From Shewanella litoralis (GTDB taxonomy: Bacteria; Pseudomonadota; Gammaproteobacteria; Enterobacterales; Shewanellaceae), in NCBI RefSeq assembly GCF_009828585.1, contig NZ_WSRZ01000009.1:93117-157116 (forward strand): a stretch of DNA of 64,000 bases. The letters run 5' to 3'. How positions within the stretch are numbered: the first letter of the stretch is position 1; each line of letters starts with the position of its first letter. The notes below the pieces were generated by a model. The model searched no databases. It was not told where the DNA came from and saw only the letters and a list, made by a program, of their open reading frames with translations. The position numbers and the translations under genes were made by a program. Positions 46,641-57,149 of this stretch are shown piece after piece.

Positions 46641-48335
46641 TTATGATGGCGACTTAACCGGTTGAGCTTCAGTCACAGCGTCGTCTACTTCAGCCACATT
46701 TTCGACTTCATTTTCAACCGGAGTAGCGGCGGCATATTCAGGTACGATTTCTGGTGGTGAATCCAATAACTCATGGATCACATGGTCGACAAAACCGGCA
46801 CCTGCAGCCTCATACAAGTTATACACAGTATGCACTCCAGACTCTTTCAGTGCTTCACCATCTTCAGCATATTGCACAATGGCGCTAATCTTGCCTTCGT
46901 AGTTCATTTTTTGCAGTTGTTCTACTGCAAATAAATTACCCACATGATGTGGCATTGCCAGTAGTACCAACTCTAAATGCGGCGCGCGTTCAAGTTTTTC
47001 CCAAAAGTCGGTATCGCTGGCATCACCTTGCACAACGTTACGGCCTTCACTGCGGTGAAAATCTACTAATTCTTGTTTGTGTTCAATCCCTAAAATCTCA
47101 CCGGTATATTTAGCACGCAGCTCATCGTAAGCACCCGATCCAATTCGGCCCATACCTAAAATCAAAAAGCGTGGGTTACCAATGCGAATTTGTCTGTCTT
47201 CAGGGTGTAACGGATGGCGTTCAAGCTTACTCAGGCGCGACTGATAACGTTGGTAAATGTTGCTGACGCTATTATTAAGTGGCGCAGCAAATAAAAAGCT
47301 AATACTTAATGCCACCGCAATAATGATCAGCCATTCTGGTGGTAACCAACCTTTATGGGCCGCCACTGCCGCAACAATTAAGCCAAATTCACTGTAGTTG
47401 CCTAAGTTAAACGAGGCCAGCAACGAGGTGCGCGAACGCAATTTAAAGCGAGTGAGTAGGTATAAAAACATCACAATTTTCACTGGCACTAGCGCAACCA
47501 AAATGGCGGCTAAGCCAATATCGGCCAGGGTGGGCAAACCATTTAAACCAATGGTTAAGAAAAATGCGACTAAAAAGAGTTCTTTAAAGAAGTAAATCGA
47601 CTTGGCGAGCTCAGATGATTTAGCATGTCCTGCCAGTAAAATACCGATAATCAGCGCGCCTAAATCGGGTTTTAAGCCGACAGCCTCAAATAGCCATGCT
47701 CCCACAACTAACGCCATCACTAGGCCAAAGAGCACTAGCATTTCACCGTGACCAACCCGGTCGAAAACTTTATAAATTAACGGGCGAGCAAGCGGCAATA
47801 ACAATAAGCCAAAGGCCCAAACTGATGGGATATTACCTTTAGAAATGGTTAAAAATATCACCGCAAAGATATCTTGCATAATCAAGATACCAATAGCGAC
47901 ACGGCCATAAAGCGACTGCATATCACCGCTGTCTTCAAGCACTTTTACCGCAAATACCGTGCTTGAAAAGCTCAGGGCGAATGACACTAACATCAGCTGA
48001 TTTATTGAAAATCCGTCGAGTTGTTCTATGCCTAAAAAGCCAAGTAATTTGAGTACTGGGACAAAAAAGATAATCGAACCAATTAAATGTAGGCTTGAAC
48101 CTGCCCAAACTTCGGCTTTAAATAAACTTTTAATATCGAGTTTAAGGCCAATTGAAAATAACAGCAGGGTGACACCCAAATCAGCGAGTTGCTGCAAAAT
48201 AGGCAAACTACTGTCTTCAATTCCAAATGTGAATAATACGAAGCCCGCGGCAAGATATCCAATGAGTGGTGGTAAACCGACTCGACTCACCAGCATGCCG
48301 CACAATAAGGTGATAATAAGAATAGCGGGTTCCAT
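46641..48335 (-). CDS. CPA2-family cation:proton antiporter with TrkA-N domain
   Basis: Inner-membrane monovalent cation/proton antiporter of the KefB/YbaL group. Twelve or so helices (1-380) start MEPAILIITLLCGMLVSRVGLPPLIGYL and include VLEDSGDMQSLYG and VGLKPDLGALIIG. A cytoplasmic NAD-binding TrkA-N domain follows (RFLILGMGRIGSGAYDEL). ATG 48335 with AAGGAG upstream is chosen over longer in-frame options. There is no KefC-style ancillary flavoprotein gene next to it, so glutathione gating is uncertain. Confidence 0.85.
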   Translation of the reverse strand: MEPAILIITLLCGMLVSRVGLPPLIGYLAAGFVLFTFGIEDSSLPILQQLADLGVTLLLFSIGLKLDIKSLFKAEVWAGSSLHLIGSIIFFVPVLKLLGFLGIEQLDGFSINQLMLVSFALSFSSTVFAVKVLEDSGDMQSLYGRVAIGILIMQDIFAVIFLTISKGNIPSVWAFGLLLLPLARPLIYKVFDRVGHGEMLVLFGLVMALVVGAWLFEAVGLKPDLGALIIGILLAGHAKSSELAKSIYFFKELFLVAFFLTIGLNGLPTLADIGLAAILVALVPVKIVMFLYLLTRFKLRSRTSLLASFNLGNYSEFGLIVAAVAAHKGWLPPEWLIIIAVALSISFLFAAPLNNSVSNIYQRYQSRLSKLERHPLHPEDRQIRIGNPRFLILGMGRIGSGAYDELRAKYTGEILGIEHKQELVDFHRSEGRNVVQGDASDTDFWEKLERAPHLELVLLAMPHHVGNLFAVEQLQKMNYEGKISAIVQYAEDGEALKESGVHTVYNLYEAAGAGFVDHVIHELLDSPPEIVPEYAAATPVENEVENVAEVDDAVTEAQPVKSPS

Positions 48336-48414
48336 AACACTCCTTGAATGAAGAATATAAAACCACATTGTATAAGAAAAAGTTAAACTTTCGATGACTT
48401 TAATGTCGTAAATG

Positions 48415-48453
48415 CAAAAAACAGCATCTTTAGTCATTAAAGATGCTGTTTTT
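48415..48453. terminator. terminator downstream of dsbD
   Basis: AAAAACAGCATCTTTA-GTCA-TTAAAGATGCTGTTTTT is a near-perfect stem with flanking A and T runs, 20 bases past the dsbD stop. Confidence 0.88.
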
Positions 48454-48472
48454 AAATAGAAAATATTTTACG

Positions 48473-50329
48473 TTATTTTAATAACAGGTCTAAATGAGCA
48501 GCAAAATCTTTAGGGCCCATAAACCCGGTTACGCGTAAGTCTTCACGTTGTTCGCCGTCTTGGTTAAACATCAATAACGTAGGTAACCCCAGCACGCCAT
48601 AATGCTCAAGTAATTCAATATCAACATCATCACTGGCGGTAACGTCGGCTTGCAGTAAAATCATTTGATCCAGGCGCTGCGCCACCTCTTTATCTTTAAA
48701 GGTAATCGCCTCAAATTCTTTGCAGGCAACACACCAGTCTGCATATAAATCGAGCATCACGGTTTTACCGCTAATGCTGGCTTTATCGAGCTCGACCTCT
48801 AAATCTGCAAGTGACTTAATACGAATAAAGTGATTGGCTTCGGTTTTGCCTTTGCCCTCAATACCCGCTTGAGTAATGCTTGGTGTCTCGTGGCCAAAAG
48901 CTGTCATCAGTGCCTGGAAACCATACGAGAAACTGGCTAACAATGTCAGTAATAGTAATACGCCACGGGTGGTTTGTTTCCAATTAAACTCACTGAGTTT
49001 GTTCTGGTGCATTAAGTAGCCGGTTAGCGCCACGCCCCATATCGACCACAATAGGTCTGAGACTAGGCCTGGCCAAATACGCCCTACCATCACAATCGAC
49101 ACCGAAATCAGTAAGAAGCCAAATACGGTTTTAATGATGTCCATCCACGCACCTGCGCGAGGTAAAATTTTGCCGCCAGAAGTACCAATAATCAATAACG
49201 GTACACCCATGCCCATACTCAATACATACAGGGCTAAAAAGCCTTGGACTAAGTCGCCAGACTGCGCCACGTAAATCAACGCACCAGATAGTGGTGCCGT
49301 AGTACAAGGAGAGGCGACTAAACCAGAGATAATACCCATTAAGAACACGCCAATCAGGTTGCCCCCTTTTTGGTTGTTCGACATCGAATTCATTTTTTCT
49401 TGCCATTTAGACGGCAGTTTTAAATCGTACATGCCAAACATTGATAAGCTCAGCAGCACAAACATCACCGCCAGAAAAATCAAAATAGCAGGGTGTTGCA
49501 GCGCCGCCTGAAACTTAAGTCCGGCAGAGGCCACCACTAAACCTAATAACGAATAAGTAATGGCCATGCCTTGTACGTATGCCATCGACAAGGTAAATGC
49601 CTTACCCGTAGACAATTTTCTGCCCTGACCAACAATAATGCCCGACAAAATAGGGTACATCGGGAACACACAAGGCGTTAACGCTAAACCAATGCCTAAA
49701 CCAAAGAAGATAGCTAAGGTCCACAGTAGGCTGTCGTTTTGCAGCATTTGGCTTAAGTTGTCTTGTTGGGTTATCGGTGCTTTTGCCGTATCTGTGGCTG
49801 CTTCAGATTGTGTTGTTACTGGCGCGCCGATGACTTTCTTGGTGATAATGTTACCGTCATTGGCTTCAACAGCGGTTAATTTAACCTCGTTTTTGGTTGG
49901 CGGATAACATAATGTGCCTTCTGCACAGCCCATAAACGTGACGTGAAATAGCGCATCTGCATCAGCTTGTTTTAACCCTACAGGGATCTCTACAAACGAG
50001 TAATACACTTCCTGGTCGCCAAAATATTCGTCGTTATGGTTTTTGCCCCGAGGGAGCTCAATATCCCCAATGACCGCGCCGTTTGCAGAAAACTGCAGCT
50101 TATCGCGATACAAATAATATCCGTCGGCAATCACAAAGCTGATTTTGAGTTGATTACCTTGTTGCTCGTAATCAAACGCAAAAGCCTCGTTCACTGGCAT
50201 GAGCTTAGGCTCATTGCTTAAAAAGCTAAATGCGTTACTCGCAGCATTGGCACTGTGTACCATTGGCGAGAGGATGATTGATGACATCAATAACAATGAT
50301 GTAAGGCAGAATACGACGAGTTTTTTCAT
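48473..50329 (-). CDS. dsbD: Thiol:disulfide interchange protein DsbD
   Basis: Carries electrons from cytoplasmic thioredoxin to periplasmic DsbC/DsbG and cytochrome c maturation. A signal peptide ends near ANA. The alpha domain has the redox pair CAEGTLC, the eight-helix beta domain has ALTPCVFPMYPI and ASPCTTAPLSG, and the gamma domain has a thioredoxin motif WCVAC. Start 50329 (MKKLVVF) overlaps the cutA stop by two to four bases (ATGA), making coupling clear; a longer in-frame start at 50353 is less likely. Abundant c-type cytochromes in this organism fit a strong need for DsbD. Confidence 0.95.
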   Translation of the reverse strand: MKKLVVFCLTSLLLMSSIILSPMVHSANAASNAFSFLSNEPKLMPVNEAFAFDYEQQGNQLKISFVIADGYYLYRDKLQFSANGAVIGDIELPRGKNHNDEYFGDQEVYYSFVEIPVGLKQADADALFHVTFMGCAEGTLCYPPTKNEVKLTAVEANDGNIITKKVIGAPVTTQSEAATDTAKAPITQQDNLSQMLQNDSLLWTLAIFFGLGIGLALTPCVFPMYPILSGIIVGQGRKLSTGKAFTLSMAYVQGMAITYSLLGLVVASAGLKFQAALQHPAILIFLAVMFVLLSLSMFGMYDLKLPSKWQEKMNSMSNNQKGGNLIGVFLMGIISGLVASPCTTAPLSGALIYVAQSGDLVQGFLALYVLSMGMGVPLLIIGTSGGKILPRAGAWMDIIKTVFGFLLISVSIVMVGRIWPGLVSDLLWSIWGVALTGYLMHQNKLSEFNWKQTTRGVLLLLTLLASFSYGFQALMTAFGHETPSITQAGIEGKGKTEANHFIRIKSLADLEVELDKASISGKTVMLDLYADWCVACKEFEAITFKDKEVAQRLDQMILLQADVTASDDVDIELLEHYGVLGLPTLLMFNQDGEQREDLRVTGFMGPKDFAAHLDLLLK

Positions 50330-50652
50330 GATTGTGAGTTGTCTTCTATCCATTGTAGATAAGGGCCAAAACCACCGATAATCGGAGTGGCAATGAATTC
50401 AGGTACTTCATAAGGGTGCATTTGGATCACAAGTTGCTCAATGGCATGGTACTGATCTGCCATACATTTTATTTGCAATGGCACCTCTTGCGACTGACAA
50501 ATCTCATTATCCCAGCAGTATACAGACTCAACGGTTTGGCCTATTTGCACACAAGCAGCCAATTGTTTTTCAACGAGTGTAGCGGCAATCATCTTCGCTG
50601 TTTCGGCGTCTGGGCACGTGGTTAAAATCACGAGTTGCTTGGGTTTATACAT
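50326..50652 (-). CDS. cutA: Divalent cation tolerance protein CutA
   Basis: Small trimeric cytoplasmic protein of the CutA1 family, linked in E. coli to copper tolerance. A 108-residue ferredoxin-like fold with LTTCPDAETAKMIAATLVEKQLAACVQI and ESVYCWDNEICQSQEVPL-type segments. It is directly upstream of dsbD and overlaps it, the order usual in gammaproteobacteria. It is divergent from fxsA. Confidence 0.92.
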   Translation of the reverse strand: MYKPKQLVILTTCPDAETAKMIAATLVEKQLAACVQIGQTVESVYCWDNEICQSQEVPLQIKCMADQYHAIEQLVIQMHPYEVPEFIATPIIGGFGPYLQWIEDNSQS

Positions 50653-50760
50653 ATATAATCTTAAAGTTTACTTAAGTTAAAGGCGTTATACTAAAAGCGT
50701 CATCACATTACGCTTATTTAGCTGAATTTTCACTAAACTGAGGTGATATTCGTGAGCTGT

Positions 50761-50789
50761 CTTGAAAACAGACCCGATAACCCCCATTT
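50761..50789 (+). promoter_or_regulatory. sigma-32 (RpoH) promoter of fxsA
   Basis: CTTGAAA (50761-50767), then 14 bases, then CCCCATTT (50782-50789). It closely matches the heat-shock consensus and leaves a leader of about 100 bases before fxsA. Confidence 0.7.
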
Positions 50790-50898
50790 AAGTTTCATCG
50801 GCAGAATTTTTTTAGGTCGCCACTTTATTACTTATACGTCGCTACGTTATGTATTACACGTCGCAAACTGTAACAAAAAGCGATGATTAGAGGCCAAT

Positions 50899-51483
50899 AT
50901 GTTTTTCATTTTATTGTTAGTATTTGTACTTATTCCGGTTGTTGAGCTTAATGTGCTAATAGAAGTGGCCAGTTCAATTGGCTCCTGGACCACAGTCGGC
51001 TTAGTGTTATTTACCGCCGTTGTTGGGGTGTCGCTTGTTCGCAGTCAGGGGCTAAGCACCTTAATGAGCGTGCAGCAAAAGCTGGCGCGTGGCGAAGCGC
51101 CAGGGCAAGAAATTGTTGAGGGCATGATGTTAGCCGCGGCAGGGGTATTGTTACTTATTCCTGGTTTTGTGACCGATTTTATTGGCTTAATTTTATTAAC
51201 CCCATTTACCCGAGCCCCCATTGCGGCGTTTTTATACAAGCGCATGCAACTTCGTGTGGTAGCCAACGGTGGCTTTAAAGGTGGTTTTGGCCCAGGACAA
51301 AGCCCATTTGGTCAATCAGGGCCTTTTGGTGGACAAAACCCATTTGATCAAAACGGCAATACTTTTGATGGCGATTTTGAGCGTAAAGATGAGCAACCGC
51401 GCAGCCATCACATTGAGCAAAACAAAAGTGACGATGACATTATTGATGTTGAGCCGCTAGACCCAAAAGATGACAAAAAATAA
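50899..51483 (+). CDS. fxsA: FxsA family membrane protein
   Basis: Inner-membrane protein related to E. coli FxsA, the suppressor of F-exclusion of phage T7. It has four predicted helices in the first 125 residues (FFILLLVFVLIPVVELNVLIE, AAAGVLLLIPGFVTDFIGLILL), then a Gly/Phe-rich and acidic disordered tail of 70 residues. Family length varies through this tail. A heat-shock promoter lies upstream, and groES-groEL follows nearby on the same strand with two genes between. Biochemical role is not known. Confidence 0.88.
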   Translation: MFFILLLVFVLIPVVELNVLIEVASSIGSWTTVGLVLFTAVVGVSLVRSQGLSTLMSVQQKLARGEAPGQEIVEGMMLAAAGVLLLIPGFVTDFIGLILLTPFTRAPIAAFLYKRMQLRVVANGGFKGGFGPGQSPFGQSGPFGGQNPFDQNGNTFDGDFERKDEQPRSHHIEQNKSDDDIIDVEPLDPKDDKK

Positions 51484-51500
51484 CCCTTCATCACAGTAAA

Positions 51501-51540
51501 AACAGCCGGCTAAACATTATTTAGTCGGCTGTTTTTGTTT
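51501..51540. terminator. terminator shared by fxsA and the convergent gene
   Basis: AACAGCCGGCTA / TAGTCGGCTGTT stem plus T-run. The stop codon of the minus-strand gene (51521) lies inside the hairpin. Confidence 0.82.
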
Positions 51541-51886
51541 GTAATTGCTTATCTTGTTTGGCACCTAACCAAAATGCAGTGGCAATACTGATCGCCCAGT
51601 TAGCAATAAAAATCCAGGTGATGGCAGACAAGTCGGTCGATTGGGTGTCGAGCGCCGCTTTAGACACCTCGGCGTAAATAGTACTTAAATCGTTGCCGAT
51701 ATTGCCGGCCAAAATCTGCTCTGCAATCACTTGCGCGCGGCTAATAATATGATTCATCAATACCATCACACACAGTAAACTGACACTAATAAACCCCCAG
51801 CCTAACCACTTTTTACCTAACCAAACCTGACCACTGCCAGGGCAAATAATGGCCGACAATAATGCGGCATAGAGGGATTTTTTCAT
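51521..51886 (-). CDS. Small membrane protein of unknown function
   Basis: A 121-residue protein with three predicted helices. The N-terminal segment SAIICPGSGQVWLGKKWLGWGFI resembles the turn motif of TM2/DUF5683-like proteins (P-G-x-G-Q-x-Y/W-x-G-K). A periplasmic loop of about 45 residues separates helices 2 and 3. It sits downstream of the MATE gene in the same direction, 93 bases apart. Function is unknown. Confidence 0.65.
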   Translation of the reverse strand: MKKSLYAALLSAIICPGSGQVWLGKKWLGWGFISVSLLCVMVLMNHIISRAQVIAEQILAGNIGNDLSTIYAEVSKAALDTQSTDLSAITWIFIANWAISIATAFWLGAKQDKQLQTKTAD

Positions 51887-51979
51887 GATAATACGGCTGA
51901 ATGTTGAAGATAGTAATAAAGGGTATTAACTCACTGACGCCCGCTAAAGGCAAGCGCTGGGTATAAGGTTAATGTCGAA

Positions 51980-53446
51980 TTAATCTGAGGGGTTAGTATT
52001 GGTGTGCAGCAGCTCTTTATTGCGCTCAGAGTTGCTGTCATGGTCGTTATCATAACGCTGATCAATAGTTGAACCATTGGTTTTATCGGCACATGGCACA
52101 CTGTGCTTAATGTGTTCGGGTTCGCTTATTTGTGTCGCAAGGTAATAACATGCAATACCCATTAACGTATTGGTGATGGGTAGAGCCAGTAAAATCCCTT
52201 TAACCCCACCAATATAGGCACCTAGCGCCGCTAATGGCAGCATAATTAACACTAATCGACACAGGTTAATCACCAGTGAGCTCAGTGGTCTGTGATAAGC
52301 ATTTAAACTGGTCGCAAAAATAATCACAATACCTAACGGACCATACGCTGCTGGCAGCACCATCACATAAAAACTCAACCAATCAATTACTAACGGGTCG
52401 TTGGTAAACAGCTGGGCAATGGCTGTGGCGTTAAAATACAGCGGAATAAATAACAAGGTTTGAAACACAAACACAAATTGTAGCGACATCAATAAGGCTT
52501 TTTTGGCACGCTCTGGTTGGTCTGCACCTAAATTTTGCGCAATAAACGGCATTAAGCTTGACGATAAGGCCATCACCACAATCAATAACACCGACTCTAG
52601 GCGGATCCCCGCCCCAAATGCAGCAACACCGGCATGATCAATGCGCGCCAGCATGGCCATAATAATGCCGTTGGCAATCGGGTTAATCACATTCATTAAC
52701 GCGGCAGGGCGCGCAATGTGTGCCAGGGCTTTCCAGTGCAAAATAAAGCGGCCAATATCAAAGCTGGCAAATTCAACCAGCTTGCGTTTAATCACAATCA
52801 AATAACCGGCTAACAACATTGCCACAACCCATGACAACGTGGTGGCAATGGCGGCACCTTGTATTTCTAAGCGCGGAAATGGCCCAATACCAAAAATAAG
52901 CAGCGGATCGAGAATTAAATTCACTACAGCAGCCAACATCATAATTTTTGCTGGGGAGCGAGTGTCGCCTGTGGCACGTAACCCTTGATTACCCACCATC
53001 AACAACACTAGTGCAGGTGCGCCTAAATACCAGTACCACATATAGTCATTAATTAACGGTAAGCTGGCTTCGTTGGCGCCGAGTAGGCTGAAAATGGGTT
53101 CAATAAAGACACAACCGAGAATCGATAAACCCCAAATAATCAATAAGGTCATGCACAAGGCGTCAAACAAAAACACCTTAGATTCGGGCGCATGGCCAGA
53201 GCCAATTAAGCGGCCAAGGTTGGTCGAAACCCCCGCACCGATGCCAATACCAATGCTTGAAATCACTAAGGTAACCGGAAAGGTAAAGCTTACCGCCGCT
53301 AAGGCTTCGGTCCCCAACTGGCTGATAAAAAAGATGTCTACCAGACTGCCACCCAGAATGGTCATAATTCCAATCAGGTTTGGCAAGGTCATATTAAATA
53401 GTACACGACCAATAGGCGCGCTGAGCAACCCGTGTCTGTCTTTCAT
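51980..53446 (-). CDS. MATE-family multidrug/Na+ efflux transporter
   Basis: Twelve-helix inner-membrane exporter of 488 residues with two MatE repeats (about 15-175 and 240-400). The first helix region reads RVLFNMTLPNLIGIMTILGGSLVDIFFISQLG, typical of the family. A C-terminal cytoplasmic tail of about 50 residues is charged and without recognised domain. Substrate is unknown. It interrupts the usual close spacing of fxsA and groES. Confidence 0.88.
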   Translation of the reverse strand: MKDRHGLLSAPIGRVLFNMTLPNLIGIMTILGGSLVDIFFISQLGTEALAAVSFTFPVTLVISSIGIGIGAGVSTNLGRLIGSGHAPESKVFLFDALCMTLLIIWGLSILGCVFIEPIFSLLGANEASLPLINDYMWYWYLGAPALVLLMVGNQGLRATGDTRSPAKIMMLAAVVNLILDPLLIFGIGPFPRLEIQGAAIATTLSWVVAMLLAGYLIVIKRKLVEFASFDIGRFILHWKALAHIARPAALMNVINPIANGIIMAMLARIDHAGVAAFGAGIRLESVLLIVVMALSSSLMPFIAQNLGADQPERAKKALLMSLQFVFVFQTLLFIPLYFNATAIAQLFTNDPLVIDWLSFYVMVLPAAYGPLGIVIIFATSLNAYHRPLSSLVINLCRLVLIMLPLAALGAYIGGVKGILLALPITNTLMGIACYYLATQISEPEHIKHSVPCADKTNGSTIDQRYDNDHDSNSERNKELLHTNTNPSD

Positions 53447-53547
53447 CTATTCTCTAGTGTTTGGGGTTTTAAAGGTGTCGAATTCTATCAGGATTGGTCG
53501 CACTTTAATAAAACAGACTTAAAAAAAGTGTAGTTTTTTTTAGAAAT

Positions 53548-53579
53548 CCCCTTGGATCTGTGATCAATCACCCCCATAT
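53548..53579 (+). promoter_or_regulatory. sigma-32 promoter of groES-groEL
   Basis: CCCCTTGGA (53548-53556), then about 15 bases, then CCCCATAT (53572-53579), close to the heat-shock consensus. The groES start is 82 bases downstream. Confidence 0.75.
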
Positions 53580-53660
53580 CACATGCATCAAGGGGAAAAC
53601 CCTTATTTGTTAGTCAATAGCCTCGCTTTTTGGGCATCACATCATTAGGAGAGTTCATAG

Positions 53661-53951
53661 ATGAATATTCGTCCATTACATGACCGCGTTATCGTTAAAC
53701 GTTTAGAAGTTGAATCTAAATCTGCAGGCGGTATCGTGCTGACAGGCAGCGCTGCAGAGAAATCAACTCGCGGTAAAATTCTTGCCGTAGGCAATGGTCG
53801 TATTTCAGAAAACGGCACAGTTACTCCACTTGACGTTAAAGTGGGCGACGTGGTGATCTTCAATGAAGGTTACGGCGTTAAGAAAGAAAAAATTGACGGT
53901 GAAGAAGTCTTAATCCTGTCAGAAGCTGACCTGATGGCAGTAGTAGGCTAA
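53661..53951 (+). CDS. groES: Co-chaperonin GroES
   Basis: The 96-residue lid of the GroEL chamber ([29 protein letters not shown], the mobile loop, and [21 protein letters not shown]). AGGAGAG precedes the ATG. First gene of the groES-groEL heat-shock operon, 57 bases before groEL. Confidence 0.98.
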   Translation: MNIRPLHDRVIVKRLEVESKSAGGIVLTGSAAEKSTRGKILAVGNGRISENGTVTPLDVKVGDVVIFNEGYGVKKEKIDGEEVLILSEADLMAVVG

Positions 53952-53981
53952 GCCTCACGCATCAATCGACTTTCCAATTAA

Positions 53982-55646
<1,665 letters not shown>

Positions 55647-55647
55647 T

Positions 55648-55758
55648 CTAGCTGGTCTAAAACGTTGATTACGGCGTTGCTTCACCACTCGTTTATGAAA
55701 AACTAAACGTCGTGGTAAAGCGCCTTGTTCTAACACGATTTATCCTGCGCTATATAAT
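55648..55758 (+). repeat. diverged copy 1 of the post-groEL repeat
   Basis: Begins CTAGCTGG just after the groEL stop and carries the hairpin arms CCACTCGTTTA / TAAACGTCGTGG (55685-55714) followed by TAAAGCGCCTTGTTCTAA. It shares structure and several blocks with copies 2 and 3 but is shorter and lacks the terminator. Confidence 0.7.
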
Positions 55759-55961
55759 CTAACTGGTTAAAATCAGTTATAGCGGCGTTACTTTGCCACT
55801 CACGTAGAAAAACACTACGCTTCGTGACAAAAAGCCTTGCTCTAAGCTGATTTTTCCTGCATTAGATCAAATGTTGCTTCAAGCCTAAAAGCTTAAAGCT
55901 GAACTTCTTGTAAAAGAATTGAGAAAGCCTCGATACCTAACAGTATCGGGGCTTTTTGTTT
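55759..55961 (+). repeat. tandem repeat copy 2 including a terminator
   Basis: A 203-bp unit from CTAACTGG to the T-run. Its first ~140 bases differ from copy 3 at only a few positions. It ends with a Rho-independent terminator. Confidence 0.88.
55925..55958 (+). terminator. first groEL terminator
   Basis: AAGCCTCGATAC-CTAACA-GTATCGGGGCTTTTTG hairpin with T-run; about 280 bases past groEL. Confidence 0.85.
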
Positions 55962-56175
55962 CTAGCTGGTTAAAATCAGTTATAGCGGCGTTACTTTGCC
56001 ACTCACATAGAAAAACACTACGCTTCGTGACAAAAAGCCTTGCTCTAAGCTGATTTTTCCTGCATTAGATCAAGTGTTGTTTCAAGCCTAAAAGCTTAAA
56101 GTCAAACTTCTTGTAAAAGAGCTCTTGGTGAATAGATTAAAGCCTCGATACTTAACGGTATCGGGGCTTTTTGTT
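55962..56175 (+). repeat. tandem repeat copy 3 including a terminator
   Basis: A 214-bp unit from CTAGCTGG that directly abuts copy 2. It diverges mainly in the segment just before the terminator (GAGCTCTTGGTGAATAG). Confidence 0.88.
56140..56173 (+). terminator. second, duplicated terminator
   Basis: AAGCCTCGATAC-TTAACG-GTATCGGGGCTTTTTG; same stem as the first, loop differs. Confidence 0.85.
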
Positions 56176-56273
56176 ATTATGGGGAAGGGTGTTATTCTCA
56201 TTGATAAAGACTGGGTCATATAGAAGAATAAGCTGAACTAGGTTATAATATAAGCGTTATCGCGGAGGGTATA

Positions 56274-56432
56274 ATGGTAAATTCAACAAAAGATAAAACA
56301 CCGAAAAACGCTCGAATTTTTACACCGAAAATGAGCAATTTTGAAATGAGCTCTCGTTATGAAGGTTTATCTATGAAGAAAGAAAATGCCGGAAAATCGA
56401 TTGATGATTTGAAACTGAAGTATGCGCGATAA
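56274..56432 (+). CDS. YhfG-like Fic antitoxin, 52 residues
   Basis: Short protein starting MVNSTKDKTPKNARIF. It contains SSRYEG at 26-31, which fits the inhibitory motif [S/T]xxxE[G/N] of Fic antitoxins such as VbhA and the EcFic partner YhfG (NF..SRR.EG..M). GGAGGG lies six bases before the ATG. The 3' end overlaps the fic start by 11 bases, so antitoxin is made first and coupled to toxin. Predicted to insert its Glu near the Fic active site and block AMP transfer. Confidence 0.75.
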   Translation: MVNSTKDKTPKNARIFTPKMSNFEMSSRYEGLSMKKENAGKSIDDLKLKYAR

Positions 56433-57015
56433 ATATGGTGTAAGTCACGACATTTACTGTTACCCCGCTTCGGATGTACTTCAAAATAAGCTTAATATTC
56501 AGGATTATGACAACCTCGCGGAAGCCGAATTAGCATTTACTGCGACTCGATACCGCGAATACTCTTCAACAATCACTTCGATACAAGACTTCAACTTAAA
56601 GCATCTCATGGGCTTGCACATGCAATTGTTTCAAGATGTCTATCATTGGGCTGGCGAAGTCAGAACTGTGGATATTGCTAAGGGAAGTACACGTTTTTGT
56701 ACCTGTTCAAGAATAGAGGCTGAAGCGAACAAACAATTCACTCGAATCGTGTTATTGGAACGATTCGATTCAAAAGATGAACTAATTGCAGAAATCACCG
56801 ATATCTTTTGTGAGCTGAACATTATTCACCCATTTAGAGAGGGTAATGGAAGAGCACAAAGGTTCTTTTTTGAAGAGCTCTTTTTCTATTTTGACTTGAG
56901 CGTTAATTGGCCTGATATTTCGAAAGATGAATGGGTAAATGCAAACATTCAAGGATATTTAGGTGATCTAAGAGCGTTAAATAAAATTTTGAGTGATGCC
57001 ACTTCATCAATATAA
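56422..57015 (+). CDS. fic: Fic-domain AMP-transferase toxin
   Basis: A 197-residue class I Fic protein, cytoplasmic. The catalytic loop HPFREGNGRAQR (136-147) is a complete HxFx(D/E)GNGRxxR motif. The flap region includes YHWAGEVRTVDIAKG, common to bacterial Fic enzymes that AMPylate targets such as gyrase or topoisomerase IV. Target here is not known. It is the toxin of a two-gene module with the small upstream antitoxin. It sits at the start of an accessory region. Confidence 0.9.
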   Translation: MRDKYGVSHDIYCYPASDVLQNKLNIQDYDNLAEAELAFTATRYREYSSTITSIQDFNLKHLMGLHMQLFQDVYHWAGEVRTVDIAKGSTRFCTCSRIEAEANKQFTRIVLLERFDSKDELIAEITDIFCELNIIHPFREGNGRAQRFFFEELFFYFDLSVNWPDISKDEWVNANIQGYLGDLRALNKILSDATSSI

Positions 57016-57106
57016 TTATCATCGAATTTAATGGTTTTAACTATAAGTAAAAAAGTTAATTTCCAGTGTACTCCATAGCTCACTTGTTTGATTTATTGAA
57101 GTGTAA

Positions 57107-57128
57107 AGTTAAACGTCGTGGTAAAGCG
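57107..57128. repeat. half copy of the dispersed hairpin repeat
   Basis: AGTTAAACGTCGTGGTAAAG at 57107-57126 (continuing CG) matches the right arm of copy 1 after groEL (55703-55720). No left arm is seen here. Confidence 0.55.
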
Positions 57129-57149
57129 TCTTCTTTAACCTACCTCATA

